NCBI RefSeq assembly: GCF_018408705.1
Contig: NZ_AP023420.1
Coordinates: 2,728,001 to 2,792,000 of the forward strand
Direction of reading: 5' to 3'
Source of the DNA: Pusillibacter faecalis
Lineage (GTDB): Bacteria > Bacillota > Clostridia > Oscillospirales > Oscillospiraceae
Length of the DNA: 64,000 bases
The notes under the pieces are model-generated. The model ran no database searches. It was given only the letters and a program-made list of their open reading frames with translations, and had not been told where the DNA came from. Of the stretch, positions 32,750 through 41,880 are shown one piece after another; positions within the stretch are counted from its first letter, which is position 1, and each line of letters starts with the position of its first letter. The position numbers and the translations under genes were made by a program.

Positions 32750-34294
32750 ATGAAATTTTCAACGTTGACGGATATTTTGCTGAAAGCCAATATGATTACA
32801 GATGTAACGATTCCAGAGGACTGTGAGGTTGAGGATCTGAACCTGATGGATCAGGATTATCGGGAGTTTGGCGACCATGTTGTATATTTTATTCGTTCCG
32901 AGGAGATCGGGGCAGGAACTGCCCTTCCACAATGTTTGCTGTACCAAAACCTTTTTCCAGAGTATCGGGCGGCGGGCCTGAGGAACTCCGCCAGAATCCT
33001 GGAAAAGCTCTCCTTGGCAGAGGTCTTTCGGTATGTAAAGCTGCAACTGAATACAGAGCCGGAGGAACAGGCGGAATATGCGAATTTGGTATCTAAGCTG
33101 ATAGCAGGTACCCCTCTGCGCAATGTATTTTCAGAGGCATTTTCCTGTACCGGAAATCTGTTCGTGGCGATTGACCTCTCAGGGAAGATCCTGGAACATT
33201 CGACGCCGTTCTATGTGGATTATCCGCTGTGGATGAACAGTATTCAGCAAGGCTACTGCGACGAAATTCTGATGGATTATATCCAGAGCCGCCGCAAAAT
33301 GATCCATGTGCCAGCGACCTCACCGGTAATTGATCTGTACTGCAAGAAAAGTGATATGCATATTCTGGCGGCACGTATCCGGCATAACAGCGAGACGATG
33401 GGATATGTTTTTGCGCTGAACCGGCGTCCGATTTTTGACCAGTATACCAGGAAACTTCTGCCGCTGTTTGCACAAAAGGCAAAAGAACGGATTCTGCGGC
33501 TGAAAAGCATGGATCAGATGGACGATTTTCGCTCTATTATGAAGACGAATATCCTTTTGGATGCAGTAGATGGTGCCTCGCCGGCAGAGACCTCCATGCG
33601 GGCAAAGCTTAGCGGTTTTAAACTTCAAAAAGCCATGAAAGTGCTGATGATCCGGACGCCTTACTCCAAGGAGCAGGATTTCTATACGCGGGTCCTAATG
33701 CCGGCGCTGAATGAGGTACTGGGAGACTGGGGCAGCTTTCCTTGGCATTCTTCCGTGGTGTGTCTGATCAATGCCGACGATATAGCAGTCCTCCAAAATA
33801 AGCGGGATGCACTGGCAGCATTGGCAAAACAGTACAAGCTTCTTGTTGGTGTCAGCAATGTGTTTAACGATATCTCTCAATTTTCGGAACATTTTGAGCA
33901 GGCTAGGACTGCCTTGACATTCTCTGGCCGTATCAGTACGGATGATCTGTTTTTCTACTATCAGGATTATGCTTTTTATATTATCCTGGATAAAATCAAT
34001 GACGATAAATTTTTAGACTCTTGCTGTCATCCAGCTCTGGAGCAGCTTGCCAGCTATGATGCCAAAAAGGGAATGGAGCTGCTGGAAACACTGAGGGTTT
34101 ATACGGAGGCCGGTTTCAGCAAAGCACAGGCGGCACAAAAGCTGTTCATCCACCGAAATACGATCAATTATCGCATTCAGCAGATTGAGCAGCTATGTAA
34201 TATTGACCTTTCTGATGAGAAGCTGCTGTTCAGTTTGCAGATGTCTTTTCGGATCTTCTCCTATCGAAGGAACCGCTTGATCAGCAATGAATGA
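32750..34294 (+). CDS. PucR/CdaR-family transcriptional regulator
   Basis: 514-residue regulator with an N-terminal sensory region of the PucR/purine-catabolism type, a GGDEF-like middle section (about 270-400) seen in CdaR proteins, and a C-terminal PucR helix-turn-helix of the FIS-like class: FSKAQAAQKLFIHRNTINYRIQQIEQL. Such proteins activate catabolic genes on binding their substrate. It sits directly downstream of the OYE/SDR genes and convergent with the GntP permease, and probably controls one of these (inference). Confidence 0.88.
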   Translation: MKFSTLTDILLKANMITDVTIPEDCEVEDLNLMDQDYREFGDHVVYFIRSEEIGAGTALPQCLLYQNLFPEYRAAGLRNSARILEKLSLAEVFRYVKLQLNTEPEEQAEYANLVSKLIAGTPLRNVFSEAFSCTGNLFVAIDLSGKILEHSTPFYVDYPLWMNSIQQGYCDEILMDYIQSRRKMIHVPATSPVIDLYCKKSDMHILAARIRHNSETMGYVFALNRRPIFDQYTRKLLPLFAQKAKERILRLKSMDQMDDFRSIMKTNILLDAVDGASPAETSMRAKLSGFKLQKAMKVLMIRTPYSKEQDFYTRVLMPALNEVLGDWGSFPWHSSVVCLINADDIAVLQNKRDALAALAKQYKLLVGVSNVFNDISQFSEHFEQARTALTFSGRISTDDLFFYYQDYAFYIILDKINDDKFLDSCCHPALEQLASYDAKKGMELLETLRVYTEAGFSKAQAAQKLFIHRNTINYRIQQIEQLCNIDLSDEKLLFSLQMSFRIFSYRRNRLISNE

Positions 34295-34297
34295 TAG

Positions 34298-34351
34298 CAT
34301 ATCAGAAAAGAGACCGGAATTGCATGCAATTCCGGTCTCTTTTCTGATATG
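34298..34351. terminator. Bidirectional terminator, 54-bp perfect palindrome
   Basis: The bases from 34298 to 34351 are a perfect palindrome centred on GCATGC, with AGAAAAGAGACCGG in one arm and its inverse in the other. It lies between the convergent PucR and GntP permease genes and can end both transcripts (TCTTTTCT follows the GC section in either direction). Confidence 0.85.
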
Positions 34352-34365
34352 AAGGGGAGAATCTG

Positions 34366-35679
34366 TCAAGCCAGACCCGGGAATAGGGCGCATATCACGC
34401 AAACGGCTATGGTACCGCAGGTTGTTGCAACAACAGTTGTGATGAACATGGCCGGATAGATTTCTTTTAACTTCATGTGGCACATGGGGAGCAGCATGAG
34501 GATGGAGCCACAGTAGGGCATGGAGTCCAGTGTTGTGGCAGCGAAGACGGCCACACGATGGATGACATTGGCATTCAGCCCCATTTCCAGAAGCTTGGGA
34601 GCGATCAGGGGGAGGGCTACCAGCTGGCCGGTGGAAGAGCCGCCGGTGAGCATGCACATCAGAGCCACCACTACGGCGCAAATGATAATGGGAGAGGTGT
34701 TGATGCTGGTGATGGCGTCCAGCATGGTCTGGAAAGCAGAGGAATTGGTGATGACAGCCGCAAAGCCGCAGATCGCGGCAACATTCATGGTCATTGGAAC
34801 AGAGTCCACTGTGGCGCCGCACAGCAGTTCCTTGAGGTTTTTAGCTCTCAGCCACTTCCAGAAGAGGACGATGGACAGCAGGCAGCTGAGGACTAGGCAG
34901 GGGACGATATTGAGGTTGAAGAAATTGAAAGTGATGAAGAGGAAGATCATGGGGATCAGAGAGAGGATAAAGCCAGGACGATCCGCATCGGGTTCCATAT
35001 GAGGGTCCAACGGATGCCGTTCAAAATGATCGCCCTTCCGCCTGGCGCGATTGATCAGAAGGTTCAACAGGACTAAAATAACAATAATTTCCACAGCACC
35101 GCCGATCAGGCCGGGAATAGGCGCCACACCGGAACCTGTCCCCAGAACGGTCATAGCGGCAACGTTTGTCACCTGGGGGCTGCCCGGAATACTGAGGGTA
35201 AACGTATAGGAGCCTGCGCCTAAAACGCCCAAAATAAAACGCTTGGGGATATCACAACGTTCAAAGACCGCCAGGGCAATGGGGTACATCAGCACGATGA
35301 CCACGCCGGCGATGATGCCGCCCAGATTCAAAAGGGCGCCGATCACCAGAATGATGATCATACCGGTGAGATTCTTTGCGGTATCACTGGAATTATCACG
35401 GAGAAACTTGTTCATGACTGCGTCAGCAATGGTGAAGGCTGCGCCGCTTTCCCGGTACAGGTAAGACTGTACGCAACCAAACATCAGCATAAAAAAGAAA
35501 CTCTTGATCGCAGTGTAGACTCCGCTGACATATGTTTCGGAAATGGCCGTCATAAAACTGTCTCCAGTCAGCAAGACAACGACGCACATGCCAAAGAATG
35601 TGGCCAGATAGGACGACCAGTCCTTATAGACCAGATAAATCACAACAAGAAAACCAAGGATACAGCCAATGACTCCCAT
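34366..35679 (-). CDS. GntP-type carboxylate permease
   Basis: 437-residue polytopic membrane carrier distantly similar to the permease at 4464-5783. It has an unusually conserved SIPGSPQVTN loop in the first half and GGSSTGQLVALPL plus IHRVAVFAATTLDSMPYCG in the second, matching GntP/organic-acid permeases. AAAGGAGCG lies upstream of the ATG at 35679. Between the PucR gene and an MFS carrier, it likely takes up a substrate of the neighbouring catabolic genes. Confidence 0.8.
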   Translation of the reverse strand: MGVIGCILGFLVVIYLVYKDWSSYLATFFGMCVVVLLTGDSFMTAISETYVSGVYTAIKSFFFMLMFGCVQSYLYRESGAAFTIADAVMNKFLRDNSSDTAKNLTGMIIILVIGALLNLGGIIAGVVIVLMYPIALAVFERCDIPKRFILGVLGAGSYTFTLSIPGSPQVTNVAAMTVLGTGSGVAPIPGLIGGAVEIIVILVLLNLLINRARRKGDHFERHPLDPHMEPDADRPGFILSLIPMIFLFITFNFFNLNIVPCLVLSCLLSIVLFWKWLRAKNLKELLCGATVDSVPMTMNVAAICGFAAVITNSSAFQTMLDAITSINTSPIIICAVVVALMCMLTGGSSTGQLVALPLIAPKLLEMGLNANVIHRVAVFAATTLDSMPYCGSILMLLPMCHMKLKEIYPAMFITTVVATTCGTIAVCVICALFPGLA

Positions 35680-35896
35680 ACACGTAGCGCTCCTTTCAAA
35701 ATGTTATCAATTTGTGAACGGGTATACCCTTTTATAACAGAGGAAGAATTTGGGGAATATGTGCGGAGTCAACAAAAAATGAATAAATTTTTATTGTTTT
35801 TACAAAAAACGAAAAAATAAAAGAAAAGAGATTACGGGTGATGTGCAAAATGAATAAAAATTATAGTCGAATTTTGACGGCCATCTTTTGCGGATA

Positions 35897-35937
35897 GATC
35901 AAGGCCGCCGGTTGTTTCTCAGTCGGCGGCCTTGATC
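35897..35937 (-). terminator. GC-rich hairpin after the MFS gene
   Basis: GATCAAGGCCGCCG pairs perfectly with CGGCGGCCTTGATC (35897-35910 with 35924-35937), 34 bases after the end of the minus-strand MFS gene. No T-run follows, so it may stabilise the 3' end or terminate weakly. The rest of 35680-35896 is AT-rich leader of the GntP gene. Confidence 0.5.
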
Positions 35938-35970
35938 CATACTGGAAGGGAAAAGGCAATGAAGCATTTT

Positions 35971-37218
35971 CTATGGTTTTTTCAGTGGAGCACGGTCGAC
36001 CTTCGGAATCAGCAGCATAGATGCAAGAGAGATCAGGTTCAAGATAATGGCAATGGCAAATACCAGATTCCAACTTCCAGTGGCAGCCACAATAGCGGAA
36101 TTGACCTGCGGCATCAACAACGTGGCGAAAATCATATAAGCCCACATGCCAGTGCCGTAAATGCTCCCTCCATACTTGGGCCCAAAGCTCTTGGAGATGG
36201 CGACAGGATAAACGCAGTTGGTGGCGCCAAAGCCGATGCCCAGCAGGGCGTAAGCCAGATAGAAGAGCCCCACGGAATTGGCTCGCATCATGACCAGAGA
36301 AGCCAGAATGCTGAACATAGTGCACCAGATATACGTAAATTTATAGCTGGTTTTATCAATCAGGCGGCCAAGACCCAGCCGGCCTGCTACGTTAGCGATG
36401 GCATAGACCGTGACGCCCATAGTGGCGTAAGAGGTATCGATGCCGGCATTGGTCATAAAGAGTGTGAAACGGGGATAAGCAACGACGTACAAAATCGGCA
36501 TGGCCGCAAGGCAGAGCGCGATCTGCCAAAATGCACGGCTTTTCATGGCACGTGCAGCTGGCCAGCTTTCCAACTGTGTTTCGTCACCGATACTGGCGGG
36601 AGGGACATACCCTGCGGGCACATAACCTTCAGGGGCTTGTTGGAACCCACTGACAGAGCAGATTAGAATGATACCGCCAAGGATGATCCCGATGAGGATC
36701 ATAGCCATTTCTACACCGATTACATTGACGAGGTTTGCGCAGATCGGAGCCAGAAACGATGCGGAGCCGCCGTTACAGGCCATGCACAGTCCGCTGGCAA
36801 GACCGCGTTTATCAGGAAACCAGCTGATGGCGGTATAGGTGGCGGGCGTGTAGCTGAAGCCGACGCCCATTCCAAAAAATGCACCATAGGTCACATTTAG
36901 CAGAGCAGGGGTGGCTGCGGGAACCAATGCAGTACCGACAAAGGCCAAACAGATAAATAATCCACCGAGTGCAGTGGTCAGCTTAGAGCCGATCTTGGAG
37001 AGCAGGATGCCGCCGAAAAAGTGTCCGACAACCGTGAACGTGCCCATGAGGGTGGCGGCACTTGCGACTGCTTCTGCATCCCATCCTTTCAGAGCGGATA
37101 GTGGCGTGACAAAAATGGAAGGCGCATTCACGATTCCCGCTGAAAGCATAATGATAAGTGCACGGATCAGAATTCCGGAACGATTCACATTGCGCAAACT
37201 GACTGCTGGTGTTGACAT
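35971..37218 (-). CDS. MFS transporter, OFA (oxalate/formate antiporter-like) family
   Basis: 415-residue 12-helix major-facilitator carrier. NRSGILIRALIIMLSAGIVNAPSIFVTPL and GMGVGFSYTPATYTAISWFPDKRGLASGL are typical of the OFA branch, which exchanges or imports monocarboxylates. GAGGAGGTAGG precedes the ATG at 37218. A clear paralogue of the divergent carrier at 37913-39172; the two differ mainly in loops. Substrate unknown. Confidence 0.88.
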   Translation of the reverse strand: MSTPAVSLRNVNRSGILIRALIIMLSAGIVNAPSIFVTPLSALKGWDAEAVASAATLMGTFTVVGHFFGGILLSKIGSKLTTALGGLFICLAFVGTALVPAATPALLNVTYGAFFGMGVGFSYTPATYTAISWFPDKRGLASGLCMACNGGSASFLAPICANLVNVIGVEMAMILIGIILGGIILICSVSGFQQAPEGYVPAGYVPPASIGDETQLESWPAARAMKSRAFWQIALCLAAMPILYVVAYPRFTLFMTNAGIDTSYATMGVTVYAIANVAGRLGLGRLIDKTSYKFTYIWCTMFSILASLVMMRANSVGLFYLAYALLGIGFGATNCVYPVAISKSFGPKYGGSIYGTGMWAYMIFATLLMPQVNSAIVAATGSWNLVFAIAIILNLISLASMLLIPKVDRAPLKKP

Positions 37219-37912
37219 GGTGTTCCTACCTCCTCAATATGCTGATATGACGGATTCCTAGATGTGCGTATTTGTCAAAAGCCTCCTTTCCGATGTTTTT
37301 CCATGCGACACACATGATCCCACTCATTACAACATAGAAAAGGCGAATAGATAGAACAATGTGTAAATGAAACAAAATCAGCAGAGAAGTCGCACGAAAT
37401 GACGAAATAATTGGCGCGTCGTGCAGCTTTCATTGGCAGGAGCGAAGCAGACACTTTTGGGACAATCAACACGATTTCATACGTTATGCCTCATGCACAA
37501 AAAAGTGCTGAGATTTTATAAATTCCACCAGAGACAAAAGTAGCCTGCGGTTTTATAATGAAAAAACTCCTGGGTCAACAGTTGCTGCTGTTAAGCTGAC
37601 ACAGCAGCATGGCAGCATATGATGGCCGGCTTTGGATGTAGGGAGTGATACAGGATCATAACAGCCTCATCACAGTACATTGCTGTGATGAGGCTGTTAT
37701 TTGTTGTAAAAATATATAAATAGCGTGAGCGTTCGAGATACTTTAATTGTAAAAAAAGTGAATTGGGCGTCTGTTTTTGTTTTGTGTGCACATTGTTTGT
37801 GGACAGCTCTATCGTTAAACTATGAACATACTTGATCCTCACGCTTGGCTCTGCCGGCAGCGGGAAAAAGGGTGGCCACTCGGAAAAAGTAAATAAAAAG
37901 GGAAAGGAAGCG
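37219..37912. other. 0.7 kb intergenic region between divergent MFS carriers
   Basis: No supportable gene. It holds two hairpins on the plus strand: TGCTGCTGT/ACAGCAGCA (37583-37591 with 37601-37609) and an 18-bp perfect stem at 37658-37700 that looks like a terminator although no gene precedes it. A possible promoter for the downstream MFS gene is TTGTTT (37793-37798), 17 bases, TAAACT (37816-37821). The orphan terminator hints at a small RNA or a lost gene. Confidence 0.4.
37658..37700 (+). terminator. Orphan terminator-like hairpin
   Basis: ATAACAGCCTCATCACAG pairs perfectly with its inverse around TACATTG and is followed by TTGTTGT. No plus-strand gene lies upstream. Confidence 0.45.
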
Positions 37913-39172
37913 ATGTATCTCATGTCACAGACTTTAGACGTCCACAGCATCAATAGAAACGGCATCCTGATCCGTGGCTTGATCATTTTGCTTTGCGCCG
38001 GTATCATCAACGCCACATCCGTTTTCATCACGCCTCTTGCAACCTATTACGGATGGGAGGCTTCGGCAATCGCAAACGTTGGAACTACCATGCTGACTTT
38101 CTGGCCCATTGGCTCTCTGTTGGGCGGTAAGCTGCTGCAGAAGTTCGGCGGAAAAGCGGTGACAATTATTGGCGCTATCGTATTTGGCGCTGGCCTGATT
38201 TTAACTGGCTTAGTGCCCGACACAGCTCCTGGCCTGCTGTATTTCACATACAGCTTCCTGATCGGCATGGGCAACGGCATTACCTATTGCGGCGCGATGT
38301 ACTGTGTCATGGGCTGGTTCCCTGATAAGAAGGGCTTGGCTGCCGGCCTGTGCATGGCGTTCAACGGCGGTTCCTCGGCTTTCCTCGCGCCGCTGTGCGC
38401 TTATATCACGGCTGCGTTTAATGTTAAGGTCACTCTGTTCTCTTGCGGTATCGTCTGCGCGGTTATCTGCATTCTCTGCGGCCTTGGGATGCGCTCTGCT
38501 CCCCTGGGCTATGTGCCAGAGGGATACGTGGCTCCCAGCGATGGCGCTGCTCTGAGCTCTCAGTATGAAAGCTATCCCATCTCCAAGGCGTGGAAGACGA
38601 AGCAGTTCTGGCTGCAGTTGGGCGCGATGGCGTTTTTCCCCTCTTTCTACCTCATTATGTTCTCTCGGTTCTCTATGTTCATGACGGATAAGGGAATTGA
38701 TCTGGCGTACGCAACCCTTGGTGTTTCACTGTACAACATCGGCAACGTGGTAGGCCGCTTGCTGCTGGGCAAATTGACGGATAATCTTGGATTCAAGAAA
38801 GTGTACATGTGCTGCTGGCTCCTGTGCATGATTTGCGGTCTGCTCCTGCTGACGGGCAGCTCGGTGGCAATGATTCTGCTGGCTTACATCTGTCTGGGCG
38901 CTGGCTTTGGCGCTACCAACAGCGTTTACCCGGTTATGTCCACTACGTCCTTCGGGCCTGTCTACGCCGGCAATATCTATGGCTTCGCACTGCTGGGCTA
39001 TATGCTTATGACGCAGGTTATTCCCAGAATAACTGCCGCCACGATTGAGAGCACCGGCGGCTATACCGTGGCGTTCATTATGGCCTTCGTGCTTTGTACA
39101 CTGGGCGTTATCTGCGGTGTGCTGATTCCCAAGCTGGAGCGTCCTCGCTTGAAGGAAACAGAAAGCGTGTAA
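37913..39172 (+). CDS. MFS transporter, OFA (oxalate/formate antiporter-like) family
   Basis: 419-residue 12-helix carrier, paralogous to the divergent MFS protein. Shared blocks include INRNGILIRGLIILLCAGIINA, MYCVMGWFPDKKGLAAGLCMAFNGG and GAGFGATNSVYPV. The ATG at 37913 (AAAGGAAG upstream) is preferred over a frame 81 bases longer that has no such signal. It is the first gene of the plus-strand fermentation operon and probably moves the organic acid that the operon uses or makes. Confidence 0.88.
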   Translation: MYLMSQTLDVHSINRNGILIRGLIILLCAGIINATSVFITPLATYYGWEASAIANVGTTMLTFWPIGSLLGGKLLQKFGGKAVTIIGAIVFGAGLILTGLVPDTAPGLLYFTYSFLIGMGNGITYCGAMYCVMGWFPDKKGLAAGLCMAFNGGSSAFLAPLCAYITAAFNVKVTLFSCGIVCAVICILCGLGMRSAPLGYVPEGYVAPSDGAALSSQYESYPISKAWKTKQFWLQLGAMAFFPSFYLIMFSRFSMFMTDKGIDLAYATLGVSLYNIGNVVGRLLLGKLTDNLGFKKVYMCCWLLCMICGLLLLTGSSVAMILLAYICLGAGFGATNSVYPVMSTTSFGPVYAGNIYGFALLGYMLMTQVIPRITAATIESTGGYTVAFIMAFVLCTLGVICGVLIPKLERPRLKETESV

Positions 39173-39189
39173 AAGACAGATCCCAATGG

Positions 39190-39226
39190 CTTAAACGATC
39201 TGCGGCCAGACCGCGGTTCGTTTAAG
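39190..39226 (+). other. Intercistronic hairpin
   Basis: CTTAAACGA/TCGTTTAAG with an inner CTGCGG/CCGCGG part-stem, 18 bases after the MFS stop, no T-run. May set 3'-end stability or partial termination between transporter and enzyme genes. Confidence 0.45.
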
Positions 39227-39284
39227 TCAGGGTTCATGAAGAACAACTTTCCAAGGCTCAACTATTTGAAGGAGGCTTTTGATT

Positions 39285-40460
39285 ATGATTGCATTTGACG
39301 CTTATAATGCACCGCGGATCATCTATGGCGAAGGCGTATCCAAAAAGGTTTCCGACCTGCTGACGAGCTTGGGCGTAAAAACTGTAATGGCCGTTTATGA
39401 CGAGGGGATCAAAAAGGTCGGCATTGCAGACGCTGTCCTGACTCCCATCCGCGAGGCAGGTTTTGTTGTGGAGGAGTTTGGCGGAGTGACCGCAGATCCC
39501 CCAGTAGAGATGATCGAAGAAGCTGCCAATCTGGCTGATGAGAAAAATGTTGACATCTATGTGGCTATTGGCGGCGGCGGTGTCATCGACACGACCAAGT
39601 GCATGGCAGTCATGCATACGAATCCCGGCCGCCTGCTGGACTATGTGCTGGGGGTTGGCAAGCCAATTCCCAATGCCTGCCCCCGTGTGATCGCGATTCC
39701 CACGACCTCGGGCACCGGCTCTGAGGTGACGGCACTTTCCATCATCACGGATACCAGTACGCATCGCAAGGTCTGCGTGAAGGACGTTGTGAAAATGTGT
39801 CCATACGCCGCTTATCTGGACCCTGCGCTGACGGTTGGCTTGCCCAAGGGCCTGACGGCTTCCACCGGCATGGATGCCCTTTCTCACGCTGTGGAGGCTT
39901 ATCTGGTGGGACGCCACAATGAGTTTGCTGATATGTTCTGCGAGAACACCATCCGCAGAGTTGTTAAATGGCTGCCAGTGGCTGTGGAGGATGGAAAGAA
40001 TCTGGAAGCACGCGGTCAGATGATGCAGGCGGCTACCTATGGCGGCGCCAGCTTTGCCAGCAGCACGCTGCAGGCCGGACACGCCATTGCGCATGCTCTG
40101 GGAGGCGCTCTGCATGTGCCCCACGGCATTGCCTGCGCTTGGGGACTGAATTTTGCCATTAAGCACAGCGGAAAGACGGCGGAAATTGAACGCATGCACT
40201 CCCTGGCGGAATATATGGGTGTTGCCGGTGAGGCCGAAATGGGCCGTGAAGAGCTGGTGGCCGCCTGCTGCAAAGTGGTTTCAGACATGAATCGGTCGCT
40301 GAAAATCCCCACTCCCAAAACCTTTGGTATTGGAACCAAGGAGGAGATGGAGGCAGCCTATACCGCTTGCTGGACGAACGAGCAGGGGATGCTGGGTGTC
40401 GGCGGCGTGACGGATCAAGATGAGCTCCACGCTTATTTTGAAGAGATGTGGGCATGGTGA
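39285..40460 (+). CDS. Iron-containing alcohol dehydrogenase
   Basis: 391-residue group III (Fe-dependent) alcohol dehydrogenase interconverting an alcohol or hydroxy acid with its aldehyde using NAD(P)H. GGGGVIDTTK binds the nucleotide, and the metal ligands lie in ASTGMDALSHAVEAYL and in HAIAHALGGALHVPHG. The ATG at 39285 has GGAGG 9 bases upstream; an upstream TTG is less likely. Next to CoA-acylating aldehyde dehydrogenases, a 4-hydroxybutyrate or short-alcohol dehydrogenase role is possible, but the substrate is not determined. Confidence 0.92.
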   Translation: MIAFDAYNAPRIIYGEGVSKKVSDLLTSLGVKTVMAVYDEGIKKVGIADAVLTPIREAGFVVEEFGGVTADPPVEMIEEAANLADEKNVDIYVAIGGGGVIDTTKCMAVMHTNPGRLLDYVLGVGKPIPNACPRVIAIPTTSGTGSEVTALSIITDTSTHRKVCVKDVVKMCPYAAYLDPALTVGLPKGLTASTGMDALSHAVEAYLVGRHNEFADMFCENTIRRVVKWLPVAVEDGKNLEARGQMMQAATYGGASFASSTLQAGHAIAHALGGALHVPHGIACAWGLNFAIKHSGKTAEIERMHSLAEYMGVAGEAEMGREELVAACCKVVSDMNRSLKIPTPKTFGIGTKEEMEAAYTACWTNEQGMLGVGGVTDQDELHAYFEEMWAW

Positions 40461-40590
40461 TCTCTGCACGATAGGGGCAGAGGCCTGGACAAAGAATAAA
40501 AATACCGGGAAGCGGGACGGCTTGTGGCGTTATGGCGGCGCGTGTTGAAGGCGATGGTTTTGGCTTCCCTTGCAAAGAGGTACATAAGAG

Positions 40591-41805
40591 ATGGGAAGAC
40601 CTGTTTATGAAGGACTGAAGGTGCTGGACGTCACAAACAACTATGCCGGTCCAATGGCCGGCTCTATGCTGGCGGACTATGGCGCTGAGGTCTGGCATAT
40701 CGAAAAGCCGGTTTTGGGAGATGACAATCGTTTTTTCCCTCCAATGATCGATGGCATCAGCATCAACTACTGCACGTCCAACCGCGGGAAAAAGTCTGTG
40801 GTGCTGGATCTGAAAGATCCTCGCGGTGCGGAGGCATTCAAAAAGCTGGCGGCAAAAGCCGACGTCCTGCTGGAGAGCTATCGTCCCGGTGTCATGAAGA
40901 AATTGGGACTGAGCTATGAAGATTTGAAGGAGATCAATCCCAGGCTGATCTATTGCTCCATTTCCGCTTATGGCCAGACAGGGCCTTATGCCAGCCGGCC
41001 GGGATATGATGTCATCGCTCAGGCGGTTTCCGGCATCATGGAGATGACGGGAGAGCCGGATGGGCAGCCCACTAAAATCGGTCCCGCTATTGGGGACTGG
41101 ATGGGAGCGCTGAATGCTTTCGGCTGTATCGGCACGGCGCTGTACTATCGCTCAATTTGCGGCCGGGGCCAGCGGATCGATATTTCGCTTGCTCGCTCCC
41201 TGATGTGGATGGCGGCCAAGCTTGACCATGGCATCACAGGTGAGGTGGGCACACGGACGGGTAATCACCACAGCAATCTGGCCCCTTACGGTATTTTTAC
41301 TGGCAACAACAATGAGTCTGTTGTCATTGGCGTCCTGAGCACAAATCTCTGGAATAAATTCTGCGATGTGATGGGACGGCCAGAACTGGCGGAGGACGAG
41401 CGTTTCATCAGCAATGATAAGCGTGTGGCCAACAAGGAAATCCTGATCGACCTGATTCAGGAGTGGCTTCGGACATTTGCACATGTGAGCGATGCGGTTG
41501 ACCGTTTGATGGATGCGGGGATTCCATGCGCTAAGATTTACAATATGATCGATGTGGATGAAGATCCCCATTTCAATCAATGCGGCTGGATTGCCAATAT
41601 GCCGATGGCGGATGGAATGACAAGTGTTCGCACCCGGCGCTTCCCGGCAGATCCCTTTGAATTCTCGGAGTTCTCCGCGGAATATCGCAAGGCTCCCGCT
41701 CTGGGTGAGAACAATCATGAAGTACTGGGCGCACTTGGATACAGCAAGAAGGAAATTGACGAAATGGAAGCCGAGTGGGAAGCAAAGATCAAACATAAAA
41801 AATAA
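40591..41805 (+). CDS. Class III (CaiB/BaiF) CoA-transferase
   Basis: 404-residue family III CoA-transferase moving CoA between carboxylic acids. The catalytic aspartate is Asp169 in IGPAIGDWMGAL; the N-terminal LKVLDVTNNYAGPMAGSMLADYGAEV and NRGKKSVVLDLK are family hallmarks. Similar enzymes activate carnitine, formate, bile acids or aromatic acids. AGAGG precedes the ATG. It lies between alcohol and aldehyde dehydrogenase genes and likely recycles CoA onto the pathway acid. Confidence 0.92.
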   Translation: MGRPVYEGLKVLDVTNNYAGPMAGSMLADYGAEVWHIEKPVLGDDNRFFPPMIDGISINYCTSNRGKKSVVLDLKDPRGAEAFKKLAAKADVLLESYRPGVMKKLGLSYEDLKEINPRLIYCSISAYGQTGPYASRPGYDVIAQAVSGIMEMTGEPDGQPTKIGPAIGDWMGALNAFGCIGTALYYRSICGRGQRIDISLARSLMWMAAKLDHGITGEVGTRTGNHHSNLAPYGIFTGNNNESVVIGVLSTNLWNKFCDVMGRPELAEDERFISNDKRVANKEILIDLIQEWLRTFAHVSDAVDRLMDAGIPCAKIYNMIDVDEDPHFNQCGWIANMPMADGMTSVRTRRFPADPFEFSEFSAEYRKAPALGENNHEVLGALGYSKKEIDEMEAEWEAKIKHKK

Positions 41806-41880
41806 GAGAAATCCCTGTGCAAATACGTAACATCGCTTGAAAAAGCATGTAATTCTTGAAACATATGGAGGTTTACGATT

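Noticed and set aside
32526-32753. 75-codon frame between SDR and PucR genes
   Set aside because: No Shine-Dalgarno, overlaps the PucR start and has no family resemblance.
37275-37472. 65-codon minus-strand frame upstream of the MFS gene
   Set aside because: No ribosome-binding site and unlikely composition.
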